Shown here: piece after piece, positions 42,373 to 51,400 of the stretch
Layout of the letters: each line of letters starts with the position of its first letter
Position numbering within the stretch: position 1 is the first letter of the stretch
Position numbers and translations under genes: made by a program
Source of the DNA: Cellulomonas sp.
GTDB lineage: Bacteria; Actinomycetota; Actinomycetes; Actinomycetales; Cellulomonadaceae
DNA: 64,000 nucleotides
Assembly (NCBI RefSeq): GCF_015234515.1
Contig: NZ_JADGMY010000028.1
Location: 260,823 to 324,822 of the forward strand
Direction: 5' to 3'
The notes under the pieces: generated by a model
The model's input: only the letters and a program-made list of their open reading frames with translations
Told to the model about the DNA's origin: nothing
Databases searched by the model: none

Positions 42373-43326
42373 GTGCCCACGTCCACCACGCCCCGTCCGA
42401 CCGTCTGCGTGCTCGCACCCACTCCCCACCTCACCGTGACCATCGAGGCGGGCGCGGGCGCGTCCGCCGAGCCCGACCTGCACGTGCACCCCGGCGGGCA
42501 GGGGCTGTGGGTCGCGCGCATGGCGGAGTCGCTCGGCGCCGACGTCGTGGTGTGCGGGCCGTTCGGCGGGGAGACCGGCACGGTCGCCGCGTTCCTCGCC
42601 GAGTCCGAGGGGCCGCGGGTCCGGCGCACGCTCGCCTCCGGCGGCGCCGGCGGGTACGTGCACGACCGGCGGGAGGGCCAGCGCGCCGAGGTGGTGCGCG
42701 TCGCCGCGGCGGCCCTCGACCGCCACGAGGTGGACGACCTGTACGGCACCGTCCTCATGGAGGGCCTGGAGTCCGACGTGGTCGTGCTCACCGGCGCCGA
42801 CCCGGCCGACGTGGTCCCCGCCGACCTCGTCGGACGTCTCGCCACAGACCTGCGCGCCGCCGGGCGCCGGGTGGTCGCCGACCTGTCGGGCGACGCCGCC
42901 CAGGCGTTCGCCGCCGCGGGTGGCACGGTGCTGAAGATCAGCCACGAGGAGCTGCAGGACACCGGCCTGGCCACCAGCGACCGCGTGCCCGCGCTCGTCA
43001 AGGCCGCCCGCCGGGTGCTCGGTGACGCTCTCGACGCGGTCGTCGTCTCGCGCGCCGACCAACCCACCCTGCTCGTGACGGCCGACGACGTCCTCGAGGC
43101 ACGGGCGCCCGAGCTGTCCGTCGTCGACCACCACGGCGCGGGCGACTCGATGACCGCCGGCCTGGCGGTCGCGATCGCGAGCGGTGCGGACCTGGCGCAG
43201 GCCGTGCGCCTCGGCGTCGCGGCCGGGGCGCTCAACGTGACCCGGCACGGCCTCGGGACCGGTCGGCGCGAGCACGTCGAGCGGCTCGCGCAGGACGTGA
43301 CGCTCGAGTCCCGCGGCTCCGGCTGA
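42373..43326 (+). CDS. PfkB-family sugar kinase (1-phosphofructokinase-like)
   Basis: 317-aa cytoplasmic ribokinase-fold kinase. Substrate motif HPGGQGLWVARMAESLGADV near 35-55 (1-phosphofructokinases have GGKGxNVA) and the C-terminal anion-hole/ATP motif DHHGAGDSMTAG with the catalytic Asp (GAGD) are intact. The GGQG variant and LacK/FruK-like length suggest fructose-1-phosphate or tagatose-6-phosphate, but ribokinase-type substrates cannot be excluded. It is upstream of surE with a 45-bp gap, probably one operon. Confidence 0.82.
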   Translation: MPTSTTPRPTVCVLAPTPHLTVTIEAGAGASAEPDLHVHPGGQGLWVARMAESLGADVVVCGPFGGETGTVAAFLAESEGPRVRRTLASGGAGGYVHDRREGQRAEVVRVAAAALDRHEVDDLYGTVLMEGLESDVVVLTGADPADVVPADLVGRLATDLRAAGRRVVADLSGDAAQAFAAAGGTVLKISHEELQDTGLATSDRVPALVKAARRVLGDALDAVVVSRADQPTLLVTADDVLEARAPELSVVDHHGAGDSMTAGLAVAIASGADLAQAVRLGVAAGALNVTRHGLGTGRREHVERLAQDVTLESRGSG

Positions 43327-43371
43327 CGGCGCGCCCGCCCCGCACCCCACCCGACGACCCCCGGAGGACAC

Positions 43372-44196
43372 GTGCACGTGCTGGTGACCAACGACGACGG
43401 GATCGACTCCCCCGGCCTGGCGGTGCTCGTCGCGACCGCGCGGGCCGCGGGCCACGACGTGACGGTGGCGGCCCCGGCACGGGAGTACTCCGGGGCGAGC
43501 GCGTCGCTGCACGGCGCGCAGGAGGACGGCAGCCTCGCCGTCACCGAGCGCACACCGCCGGGCGTGCCGGACGACGTGCCGTCCTACGCCGTGGGCGCCG
43601 CCCCGGCGCTGATCGCCTACTACGGCGCGTTCGGGGCGTTCGGGCGCCGCCCGGACCTGCTGCTGTCGGGCGTGAACCGCGGGCAGAACACCGGGCACCT
43701 GGTGCTGCACTCCGGCACGGCGGGTGCCGCCATGGCCGGCGCGCTGCACGGCATCCGTGGCATCGCGGTCTCGCTGGCGAGCTCCGCCCCCCGGCACTGG
43801 GACACCGCGGGCGCCGTGCTCGCACCCGTCCTGGCGTGGGCGCAGGAGCACGCCCCGACCGACCGCGTCCTCAACCTCAACGTGCCGGACCTGCCGCCCG
43901 AGCGCGTGCGGGGCCTGCGCCGCGCGCCGCTGGCTCGGCTGGGTGCGGTGCAGGCCACGGTCGACCGGACCGGTGGTGCGCTGCGCCTGACGTACGCCGA
44001 CGTCGAGACCTTCGCCGGTGCCGACGCCCGGACGGACGAGGAGATCGACCCCGACGCCCCGGGTCCGACGGGTGAGCTGCCCACCGACTCCGTGCTGCTC
44101 GCGCACGGCTGGGCGACGCTCACGCAGCTGCGTGCGCCGGCCGACGACCCCGACGCGCCGCTCCCGTCCTGGGACGGCCCACCGCCCGCGCGATGA
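43372..44196 (+). CDS. surE: 5'/3'-nucleotidase SurE
   Basis: 274-aa metal-dependent phosphatase acting on nucleoside monophosphates. The N-terminal signature VLVTNDDGIDSPGL carries the metal-binding Asp-Asp; Ser in the PAREYSGASASL loop and Asn in SGVNRGQNTG complete the site. NLNVPDLPPERVRGLR is the expected C-terminal region. The GTG at 43372 follows CCGGAGGA. It sits downstream of the sugar-kinase gene and upstream of the YihY gene, which has its own promoter. Confidence 0.93.
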   Translation: MHVLVTNDDGIDSPGLAVLVATARAAGHDVTVAAPAREYSGASASLHGAQEDGSLAVTERTPPGVPDDVPSYAVGAAPALIAYYGAFGAFGRRPDLLLSGVNRGQNTGHLVLHSGTAGAAMAGALHGIRGIAVSLASSAPRHWDTAGAVLAPVLAWAQEHAPTDRVLNLNVPDLPPERVRGLRRAPLARLGAVQATVDRTGGALRLTYADVETFAGADARTDEEIDPDAPGPTGELPTDSVLLAHGWATLTQLRAPADDPDAPLPSWDGPPPAR

Positions 44197-44225
44197 AGCA
44201 GGCAGAGACCTGCACCGGCGTCCGC

Positions 44226-44253
44226 TTGCGCCTCGCGGACCGCGACGTAGCGT
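44226..44253 (+). promoter_or_regulatory. Promoter of the yihY-type gene
   Basis: -35-like TTGCGC, 16-nt spacer, -10 TAGCGT. It would give a leader of about 110 nt, longer than usual here. Confidence 0.4.
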
Positions 44254-44370
44254 GAACGTCAGGTCAGGGAACGGCCGCTCGGCCCGCCGGACGCACCGGC
44301 ACGGCAGCCAGTGGCGTCGCGGCCGCGGCGCGGCCGGACCGCCGACGCACGACTGCGCTCAGGGGGCGAC

Positions 44371-45486
44371 ATGGACGACACCCGCACCACGGCGGCAGGC
44401 GACGGCACCGCGGCCGTCGGCCCCGGCGGCGACGACGAGGCGGGGGCCGCCGCGCGCAAGGCGGACCTGCCCGCGCCCGACGACCCCCGCAAGCCGGACT
44501 CCCCCGCCCAGCTGCGCAAGCCCTCCTGGGGGTACGTGCTGCGCACCACTGTCCGGGAGTTCCTGGACGACCAGTGCACCGACCTCGCGGCCGCCCTCAC
44601 GTACTACGCGGTCCTCGCGCTCGCCCCGGCGCTGCTGGCGGTGGTCTCGCTGCTGGGGCTCGTGTCCGACCCGGACGAGGCCGTCACCCGCATCACCGAC
44701 CTCGCGCGCGACTCCGGGGCCGGCTCCGCGGTCGAGACGCTCGAGCCGATCCTGCAGAACCTCGCCGACGCCCCGTCCGCCGGGCTCGCGCTCGTCGTCG
44801 GTCTCGTGGTCGCGCTGTGGTCGGCGTCGGGGTACGTGACCGCCTTCGGGCGGGGCATGAACCGCATCTACGAGGTCGACGAGGGCAGGCCGATCTGGAA
44901 GCTGCGGCCCGTGCTGTTCGTCCTGACCACCGTGCTCGTCCTCATCGCGGTGCTCGTCGTCGCGTTCCTCGCGCTGTCGGGCCCCGTCGCGGAGAGCGTC
45001 GGCCGAGCGGTCGGGCTCAGCGACACCGTCGTCAGCGTGTGGCAGGTCGCGAAGTGGCCGCTGGTGCTCGTGCTCGTCGTGACGGCGGTGGCGCTGCTCT
45101 ACCACGGCACGCCGAACGTCCGGCAGCCGCGGTTCCGCTGGGTGAGCGTCGGCGCGCTGATCGCGATCGTCGTGTGGCTGCTCGCGTCGGCCGCCCTCGG
45201 GCTGTACGTGTCGCGGTTCGCGGACTACGGCGCGACGTACGGGTCGCTCGCCGGCGTCATCGTCCTGCTGCTGTGGCTGTGGGTCTCGAACCTCGCGCTG
45301 CTGTTCGGCGCCGAGCTCGACGCCGAGCTCGAGCGGGGTCGCGAGCTGCAGGCCGGCATGGCGGCCGAGCGCACGCTGCAGCTGCCGCCGCGGGACACCC
45401 GGGCGAGCGACAAGCGCCGTGCGCGTCTCGAGAAGGACGTCGAGCGCGGGCGGGCACTGCGGGACGCGGCCGCCCGGCGGGACTGA
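44371..45486 (+). CDS. YihY/BrkB-family membrane protein
   Basis: 371-aa integral membrane protein of the YihY/virulence-factor-BrkB family; transport or membrane-organisation role is not settled. Family motifs: DLAAALTYYAVLALAPALLA, GRGMNRIYEVDEGRPIWKLR, LLYHGTPNVRQPRFRWVSVG and NLALLFGAELDAELERGREL. Six membrane segments are seen. The acidic N-terminal 45 residues and basic C-terminus are disordered. The ATG follows AGGGGG. It converges on ligD. Confidence 0.9.
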   Translation: MDDTRTTAAGDGTAAVGPGGDDEAGAAARKADLPAPDDPRKPDSPAQLRKPSWGYVLRTTVREFLDDQCTDLAAALTYYAVLALAPALLAVVSLLGLVSDPDEAVTRITDLARDSGAGSAVETLEPILQNLADAPSAGLALVVGLVVALWSASGYVTAFGRGMNRIYEVDEGRPIWKLRPVLFVLTTVLVLIAVLVVAFLALSGPVAESVGRAVGLSDTVVSVWQVAKWPLVLVLVVTAVALLYHGTPNVRQPRFRWVSVGALIAIVVWLLASAALGLYVSRFADYGATYGSLAGVIVLLLWLWVSNLALLFGAELDAELERGRELQAGMAAERTLQLPPRDTRASDKRRARLEKDVERGRALRDAAARRD

Positions 45487-45543
45487 GGGCGGTGGCGGAC
45501 GACGGACCTGCGGGTCGCCGCCGACTCGTCAGCCGGTCCCCGC

Positions 45544-47115
45544 TCAGCGCAGGGTCGGCAGCACCTGGTCGCCGGCGAGCACGCCGCGGAACAGGTCGCC
45601 GTGCTCGGCCACCCGGTCGAGCACGGTGCGCACCGTGAACGCGTCGGGCCGCAGCCAGTCGGCGTCGAGCTCGTCCCACGTGATGGGTGCCGAGACCGGC
45701 GCCCCGGCGGACGCCCGCGGGCTGTACGGCGCGACCAGGGTCTTGTTGACCGCGTTCTGCGTGTAGTCCAGGCGGGCCTGCCCGCCGCGCTCGCTCACCT
45801 CCCAGCGCCAGCTGACGAGGTCGGGCACGACCTTGCCGACGGTCCGCGACAGCCGCTCGACCCACGCGCGCGTCTCGTCGAACGACGGGCCGACGGTGAT
45901 CGGCACCCACACCTGGATGCCCCGCCGGCCGGTCAGCTTGGGGAAGGCCCGCACACCGACGTGCTCGAAGGCGTCGCGGTGCAGCCGGGCCAGCAGCAGG
46001 ACGTCCTCCCAGGAGGTCGACGTCCCCGGGTCGAGGTCGATCAGCGCGTACGTCGGCAGGTCGGGCGCGGTGGCGCGCGACGTCCACGCGTGCCACTCGA
46101 GCGCTCCGAAGTTGGCGGCCCACACCAGCGCGGCGGGCTCGTCGACCACGAGATAGGTCGTGGACTCGCCGGGGTCGGCGTCGGGTCGGTCCCAGCGCGG
46201 CACCCAGTCCGGCGCGTGGTCCGGCAGCTGCTTGTGCCAGAAGCCGCGGGTGCCGGCGCCCTGCGGGTAGCGGTGCATGTTCAGGGGGCGCCCGGCGAGG
46301 TACGGCAGCGCGACGGGCGCAATCCGGGCCGCGTACCGCAGCAGCTCCCGCTTCGTCACCGGCGGCTCGTCGTCACGGCCGCCGAAGAGCTCCTTGTCGA
46401 GGTTGGTGACGCGCAGCCGGCGCCCGAAGACCTCCCACGTGCCCGACGCGCCCAGGTCGTCGAGCGCCGCGAGCTCGTCGTCCGACGGCCCGGCGACGTC
46501 CGGTACCGCCGGGTGCGTCTCGACCTCCGCCTCGCTGGCCGGCACGCCCGAGCGCCAGATCCGGTCCGGGTCGGCGGCGACCTCGTCGTTCGTCCGGCCG
46601 GACACCACCGACGTCGGATGGTCCTCGGCGTCCCAGCCCTCGACCGCGTGCTCGTCGCGCTTGTGGAGCATCAGCCACTGCTCCTTGCCGTGCCCGTCGC
46701 CGTCGTCGCGGCGCACCAGCAGGAACTTGCCGCGCAGGCGGTCGCCGTCCAGCTCGGCGTGGAGCTGGCCACCGCGGACCTCGGCGGCCGGGTCGTCGGT
46801 CTTGTACGGCCGCCACGTCCCGCGGTCCCACACGATGACGTCGCCGCCGCCGTACTGGCCGTGCGGGATCACTCCCTCGAACGCCTCGTACTCCAGCGGG
46901 TGGTCCTCGACGTGCACGGCCATGCGTCGGGCCTTCGGGTCCAGCGTGGGGCCCTTCGGCACGGCCCAGCTGACCAGGACGCCGTCGATCTCGAAGCGCA
47001 CGTCGTAGTGCAGGCGACGCGCGCGGTGCCGCTGCACCACGAACCGCCGCTCGGGGCCGTCGGACGGCTCCGGGGCCGCACCGGCCGGCTCGGCCGTGCG
47101 CGTGAAGTCGCGCAT
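45544..47115 (-). CDS. ligD: LigD-type polymerase with 3'-phosphoesterase domain
   Basis: 523 aa from the first ATG. An N-terminal 3'-phosphoesterase domain (VVQRHRARRLHYDVRFEIDG, then MAVHVEDHPLEYEAFEGVIPHGQYGGGDVIVWDRG) is followed by an AEP primase/polymerase domain (about 230-523) with DLDPG metal ligands and HHTV-type FPKLTGRRGIQVWVP. No ATP-dependent ligase domain is present, so it works in NHEJ together with a separate ligase and Ku, not seen here. The phosphoesterase homology (DALGTYRSMRDF) extends upstream of the ATG with no ATG, GTG or TTG in frame; a CTG at 47202 behind GGAGGAGG is a candidate start. Confidence 0.88.
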   Translation of the reverse strand: MRDFTRTAEPAGAAPEPSDGPERRFVVQRHRARRLHYDVRFEIDGVLVSWAVPKGPTLDPKARRMAVHVEDHPLEYEAFEGVIPHGQYGGGDVIVWDRGTWRPYKTDDPAAEVRGGQLHAELDGDRLRGKFLLVRRDDGDGHGKEQWLMLHKRDEHAVEGWDAEDHPTSVVSGRTNDEVAADPDRIWRSGVPASEAEVETHPAVPDVAGPSDDELAALDDLGASGTWEVFGRRLRVTNLDKELFGGRDDEPPVTKRELLRYAARIAPVALPYLAGRPLNMHRYPQGAGTRGFWHKQLPDHAPDWVPRWDRPDADPGESTTYLVVDEPAALVWAANFGALEWHAWTSRATAPDLPTYALIDLDPGTSTSWEDVLLLARLHRDAFEHVGVRAFPKLTGRRGIQVWVPITVGPSFDETRAWVERLSRTVGKVVPDLVSWRWEVSERGGQARLDYTQNAVNKTLVAPYSPRASAGAPVSAPITWDELDADWLRPDAFTVRTVLDRVAEHGDLFRGVLAGDQVLPTLR

Positions 47116-47182
47116 CGAGCGGTACGTGCCGAGGGCGTCCCGCCCGGGCTGCTCGTCGGGCGGGACGTCCTGCGTCGTGGGG

Positions 47183-47320
47183 TCACTCCGCGGTGGCGTC
47201 AGGGTCCTCCTCCGGCTCGAACGAGCTCGGCTCGTCGGTCGTCGTGCCGCCGACGCCGTCGTCGGACAGTTCCTCGGCGTCGGTGCTGCTGCCGGTGCGG
47301 CCGTCGTCGGTCTCGCTCAC
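47183..47320 (-). CDS. Small acidic protein, 45 aa
   Basis: Product begins VSETDDGRTGSSTDAEELSD and ends EDPDATAE; about a third Asp/Glu, no hydrophobic core, so disordered. The GTG at 47320 follows AGGAGG at good spacing. It lies 67 nt before the annotated ligD ATG on the same strand and overlaps a possible CTG start of ligD, so coupling is likely. Function unknown. Confidence 0.6.
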   Translation of the reverse strand: MSETDDGRTGSSTDAEELSDDGVGGTTTDEPSSFEPEEDPDATAE

Positions 47321-47423
47321 GGGGTGCCTCCTGCGGTTCGTGGTCCGGCCAGCGTGCGGCGGGCGCGGACGCACCGCAACCGGTGCGCCCCACACGCCCG
47401 CCGCACGCCCCGCGCCGCAGGGG

Positions 47424-48341
47424 TCAGGGGGTCGGCGAGCCGCCGTTGACGTTGAGGGTCTCCCCCACGACGTAGCTCGACTCCGGGGACGCGAGGAACA
47501 CGTACGCCGGAGCGAGCTCGGTCGGCTGCCCGGCGCGACCCAGCGGGACCGACTGGCCGAACTCCGGCAGCTGCTCGGGCTGCTGACCGCCCGACGGCTG
47601 GAGCGGGGTCCAGATGGGCCCGGGCGCGACCGCGTTGACGCGGATGCCCTGGGGCGCGAGCTGCTGCGCCAGGCCCTTGGTGAAGTTGTTGATCGCGGCC
47701 TTCGTCGACGCGTAGTCCAGCAGCGTCGGCGACGGCTGGTACGCCTGCACGGAGGTGGTGTTGATGATCGCCGAGCCCGGCTGCAGGTGCTTGAGCGCCG
47801 CCTTCACCAGCCGGAACATCGCCAGGATGTTCGCCTGGTACGTCGACTCGAGCTGCTCGTCGGTGATCTCCTCGATGCTCTGCGTCGCGATCTGCTTGCC
47901 GGCGTTGTTCACCAGGATGTCGAGCCCGCCCAGCCCGTCGGCGGCGCGGTCGACGACGCTCGCGCAGAAGTCGGCGTCGGTCAGGTCGCCGGGCAGCAGC
48001 ACGGCCGTGCGGCCGCACTCGGTGATGATCCGCTCGACCTCCCGCGCGTCGCGCTCCTCCTGCGGCAGGTACACGATCGCGACGTCGGCGCCCTCGCGGG
48101 CGAAGCCGATGGCCACCGCCGCGCCGATGCCGGAGTCGCCGCCCGTGACGAGCGCCTTGCGGCCGGTCAGGCGGCCCGTACCGCGGTACGAGTGCTCGCC
48201 GATGTCCGAGGCGGGCGTGAGCTCCTGCTGCGAGCCCGGTTCGGGCTGCTGGTCCTGCGGAGGGGAGATCGAGGGGTAGCGCTTCACGGGGTCCTGCAGG
48301 GTGAGCTGGTCCGTGCGAGTCGTGTCGGTGTCCTGTGCCAC
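47424..48341 (-). CDS. SDR-family oxidoreductase (YhdG/YghA-like)
   Basis: 305-aa NAD(P)-dependent short-chain dehydrogenase. After a 55-residue N-terminal arm (DPVKRYPSISPPQDQQPEPG, then TGRLTGRKALVTGG) come the cofactor motif TGGDSGIG, DILVNNAG, catalytic Ser in NTTSVQAYQPS, and YASTK (Tyr and Lys). The arm and the QPS/LLDYASTKAAI pattern match the general-stress SDR group (glucose-dehydrogenase-like, YhdF/YhxC/YghA). The GTG follows GAGGAGG. Substrate unknown; in relatives, expression rises in stationary phase. Confidence 0.9.
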   Translation of the reverse strand: MAQDTDTTRTDQLTLQDPVKRYPSISPPQDQQPEPGSQQELTPASDIGEHSYRGTGRLTGRKALVTGGDSGIGAAVAIGFAREGADVAIVYLPQEERDAREVERIITECGRTAVLLPGDLTDADFCASVVDRAADGLGGLDILVNNAGKQIATQSIEEITDEQLESTYQANILAMFRLVKAALKHLQPGSAIINTTSVQAYQPSPTLLDYASTKAAINNFTKGLAQQLAPQGIRVNAVAPGPIWTPLQPSGGQQPEQLPEFGQSVPLGRAGQPTELAPAYVFLASPESSYVVGETLNVNGGSPTP

Positions 48342-48456
48342 GAGGGGTCCTCCTCGTCGTGTCGTGTGGCACGCCACGGCGTCCTCGGGCGTCCGTCCAG
48401 TCTGCGCGGCCCCGTGGGGCCTCGCATCTGGACGCACGCCGGCCGTGCCGGTCAGG

Positions 48457-51400
48457 TCACGCCCCTTCCGACCCCCCCAGGCGGCGCTGGCGGGCGGAGC
48501 TCGCCAGAGCACCACCGATAGCCAGCAGCCCGAGCGCGGCGGCCCACAGGCCCAGGTTGGCGCCGCCCGTCGCGGCGAGCCACGAGCCTCCGCTCGACGA
48601 CCCGCCACCGGTCGACCCAGCCGGAGGCGTCGGCGTCGGGCTCGGGGGCACGTCCGGGTCGGTCGGCGTCGGTGTCGGCGTCGGTGTCGACCGGCGGTCG
48701 GTGTTGGTGACGAAGCACGTCGTGACGTCGCCCGCCTCCAGCTCCACGACGTCGCCGTCGAGCGCGACCGGGCCGGCGGCGTCCTCGCACTCCCAGCCCT
48801 GCTCGGTGTACCCGTCAGGACCGTCCACCTCGGAGAGGGTGTAGCGCCCGGGCGCGACGGGCACGTCGGTGATGGTCACTCCCCGCGTGGCTCCGGAGAC
48901 CGACTCGGGTCCGTCCGCCCGCAGCGTCCAGTCCTCGGGGACGGCGGTGCCGCCCTCGTCGTTGAGGACGACCTTGACCAGGGTCAGACGCGGTGCGTCG
49001 AACGTGTTGACGATGGTGCAGGTCACCTCTTCCCCGTTGGCCACCGTGACGGTGCTGCCGGACCGCGCCCCGCCCTCACAGGTCCACTCGCCGGCGGTGT
49101 AGTCCGCCGGGCCGTCGGCCTCCGACAGCTCGTACGCACCGGCGTTCACCGCGGCACCGGTGACGGCACTGCTGCCGCTGGTCCCCGTGACCGTGCTCGG
49201 TCCGGCTGCCGTCAGCGTCCAGTCGGTGGGATCGGCGGTCCCACCGTGGGCGTTGGCGACCTCCTTCACCAGCGTGAGCGTCGCGGGCTGGTCCTCGTTG
49301 AGCACGGAGCAGGCCACGTCCTGCCCTGTCCCGACGGACACCGTGCTGTTCTCGTCCACCGGCACGTCGCCCTGCTCGGTGGAGCACGTCCAGTCACCGG
49401 TCGTGTACCCGGGCAGGCCCTCCTCCGCCAGGACGTAGTCGCCGACCCTGACGGGCACCGTGGTGATCTCGTCGTCGCCCGTCCGGCCCGTGTGGCTCTC
49501 CGTGTCTCCCGTCGCGGTGAGCACCACGTCGCGGGGCTGTGCCGTGCCGCCGTTGTCGTTGCTGATGAGCTTGGCGAGCGTCAACGTGGCCGGGCGGGCC
49601 GTGTTGGTGATGGAGCACGTGACGTCCGCGCCGTTGGCGAGGGTGACCGACCCCTGGTCGACGGTGACGGCCTCACCGGTCGCCGTCGCACAGGTCCAGG
49701 TCCCCGCGTCGTACCCGTCGACGAACGACTCCGACAGGGCGTACGTCCCGGCGACGACCTCGACGGCTGTCACGCCGTCCTCACCGTTGCCCTCGACGAT
49801 CTCCTGGCCCTCGATGCCTTCGGGCGCGGCCCGCACGGTCCAGTCCGCCGGCGTCTCGGTGGCGCCGGTGGTCCCGGCCTCGACCACCTTGCGCAGGGTC
49901 AGCACGGCCGGCTGGTCGGCGTTGACGATCGTGCACGTCACGTCCTGCCCCAGCTCGATGGTCACGGCACCGTCGGCCACCGGCACGGCGGCCTCGTCGG
50001 TCGCGCACGTCCAGTCCCCGGCCGCGTAGCCGGCGGGCCCGGACTCGGTCAGCGCGTAGCTGCCGATCGCCACGGCCGCACCGGTGACCGCCGGGGCACC
50101 GGTCACGCCGCTGAGGCCGGCGGTCGGGCCGGTCGCCGTCAGCGTCCAGTCGGCGACCGTCGCGGTCCCGCCCGCGTCGTTGACGACCTGCTTGACCAGC
50201 GTCAACGTCGACGGCTGGGCGGTGTTCGTGATGGTGCACGTGACGTCCGCGCCGTTGGTCAGTGTGACCACGCCGGCGGTGACGGTCACGGCGGTGCCGT
50301 CGGCCGTCTCACAGGTCCACGTCCCCGCGTCGAACCCGGCGACCGTCGACTCCGACAGCGCGTAGCCCCCGGCGAAGACCTCCACGCCCGTCACGCCGTC
50401 CTCGCCGTCCCCGGAGACCGGGTCCTGCCCCGTGATCTGCTGCGGGGTGGCGGTCAGCGTCCAGTCCGCGGGCGTCTGCGTCGCACCGGTCGTCCCGGCC
50501 TCGACCACCTTGCGCAGGGTCAGCACGGCCGGCTGGTCCGTGTTGACGATCGTGCACGTCACGTCCTGCCCGAGCTCGATCGTCACCGCACCGTCCGCCA
50601 CCGGCACGGCGGCCTCGTCGGTCGCGCACGTCCAGTCCCCGGCCGCGTACCCGGCGGGCCCGGACTCCGTCAGCGCGTAGCTGCCGATCGCCACCGTCGC
50701 ATCGGTGACCGCCGCATCGCCGGTCACGCCGCTGACGCCGGCGGTCGGGCCGGTCGCGGTCAGCGTCCAGTCCGCGACCGTCGCGGTCCCGCCCGCGTCG
50801 TTGACGACCTGCTTGACCAGCGTCAACGTCGACGGCTGGGCGGTGTTCGTGATGGTGCACGTGACGTCCGCGCCGTTGGTCAGTGTGACCACGCCGGCGG
50901 TGACGGTCACGGCGGTGCCGTCGGCCGTCTCACAGGTCCACGTCCCCGCGTCGAACCCGGCGACCGTCGACTCCGACAGCGCGTAGCCCCCGGCGAAGAC
51001 CTCCACGCCCGTCACGCCGTCCTCGCCGTCCCCGGAGACCGGGTCCTGCCCGACGATGCCCTGCGGCGTCGCCGTCAGCGTCCAGTCCGCGGGCGTCTGC
51101 GTCGCACCGGTCGTGCCGGGCTCGACGACCTTGCGCAGAGTCAGGAGCGCCGGGTCGTCCTCGTTGACGATCGTGCACGTGACGTCCTGGCCGAGCCCGA
51201 CGGTCACCGCACCGTCGGCCACCGGCACGGCCTCCTCGTCCGTCGCGCACGTCCAGTCCCCGGCCACGTAGCCAGCGGGCCCGGACTCGGTCAGCGCGTA
51301 GCTGCCGATCACCACGGGCGCGTCCGTGACCGCAGCGTCCCCGGTCACGCCGCTGAGGCCGGCGGTCGGGCCGGTCGCCGTCAGCGTCCAGTCGGCGACC

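Noticed and set aside
42252..43025. 257-codon frame beginning at a perfect RBS and ATG
   Set aside because: After a few codons it is the shifted shadow of pfkB; better read as a regulator remnant.
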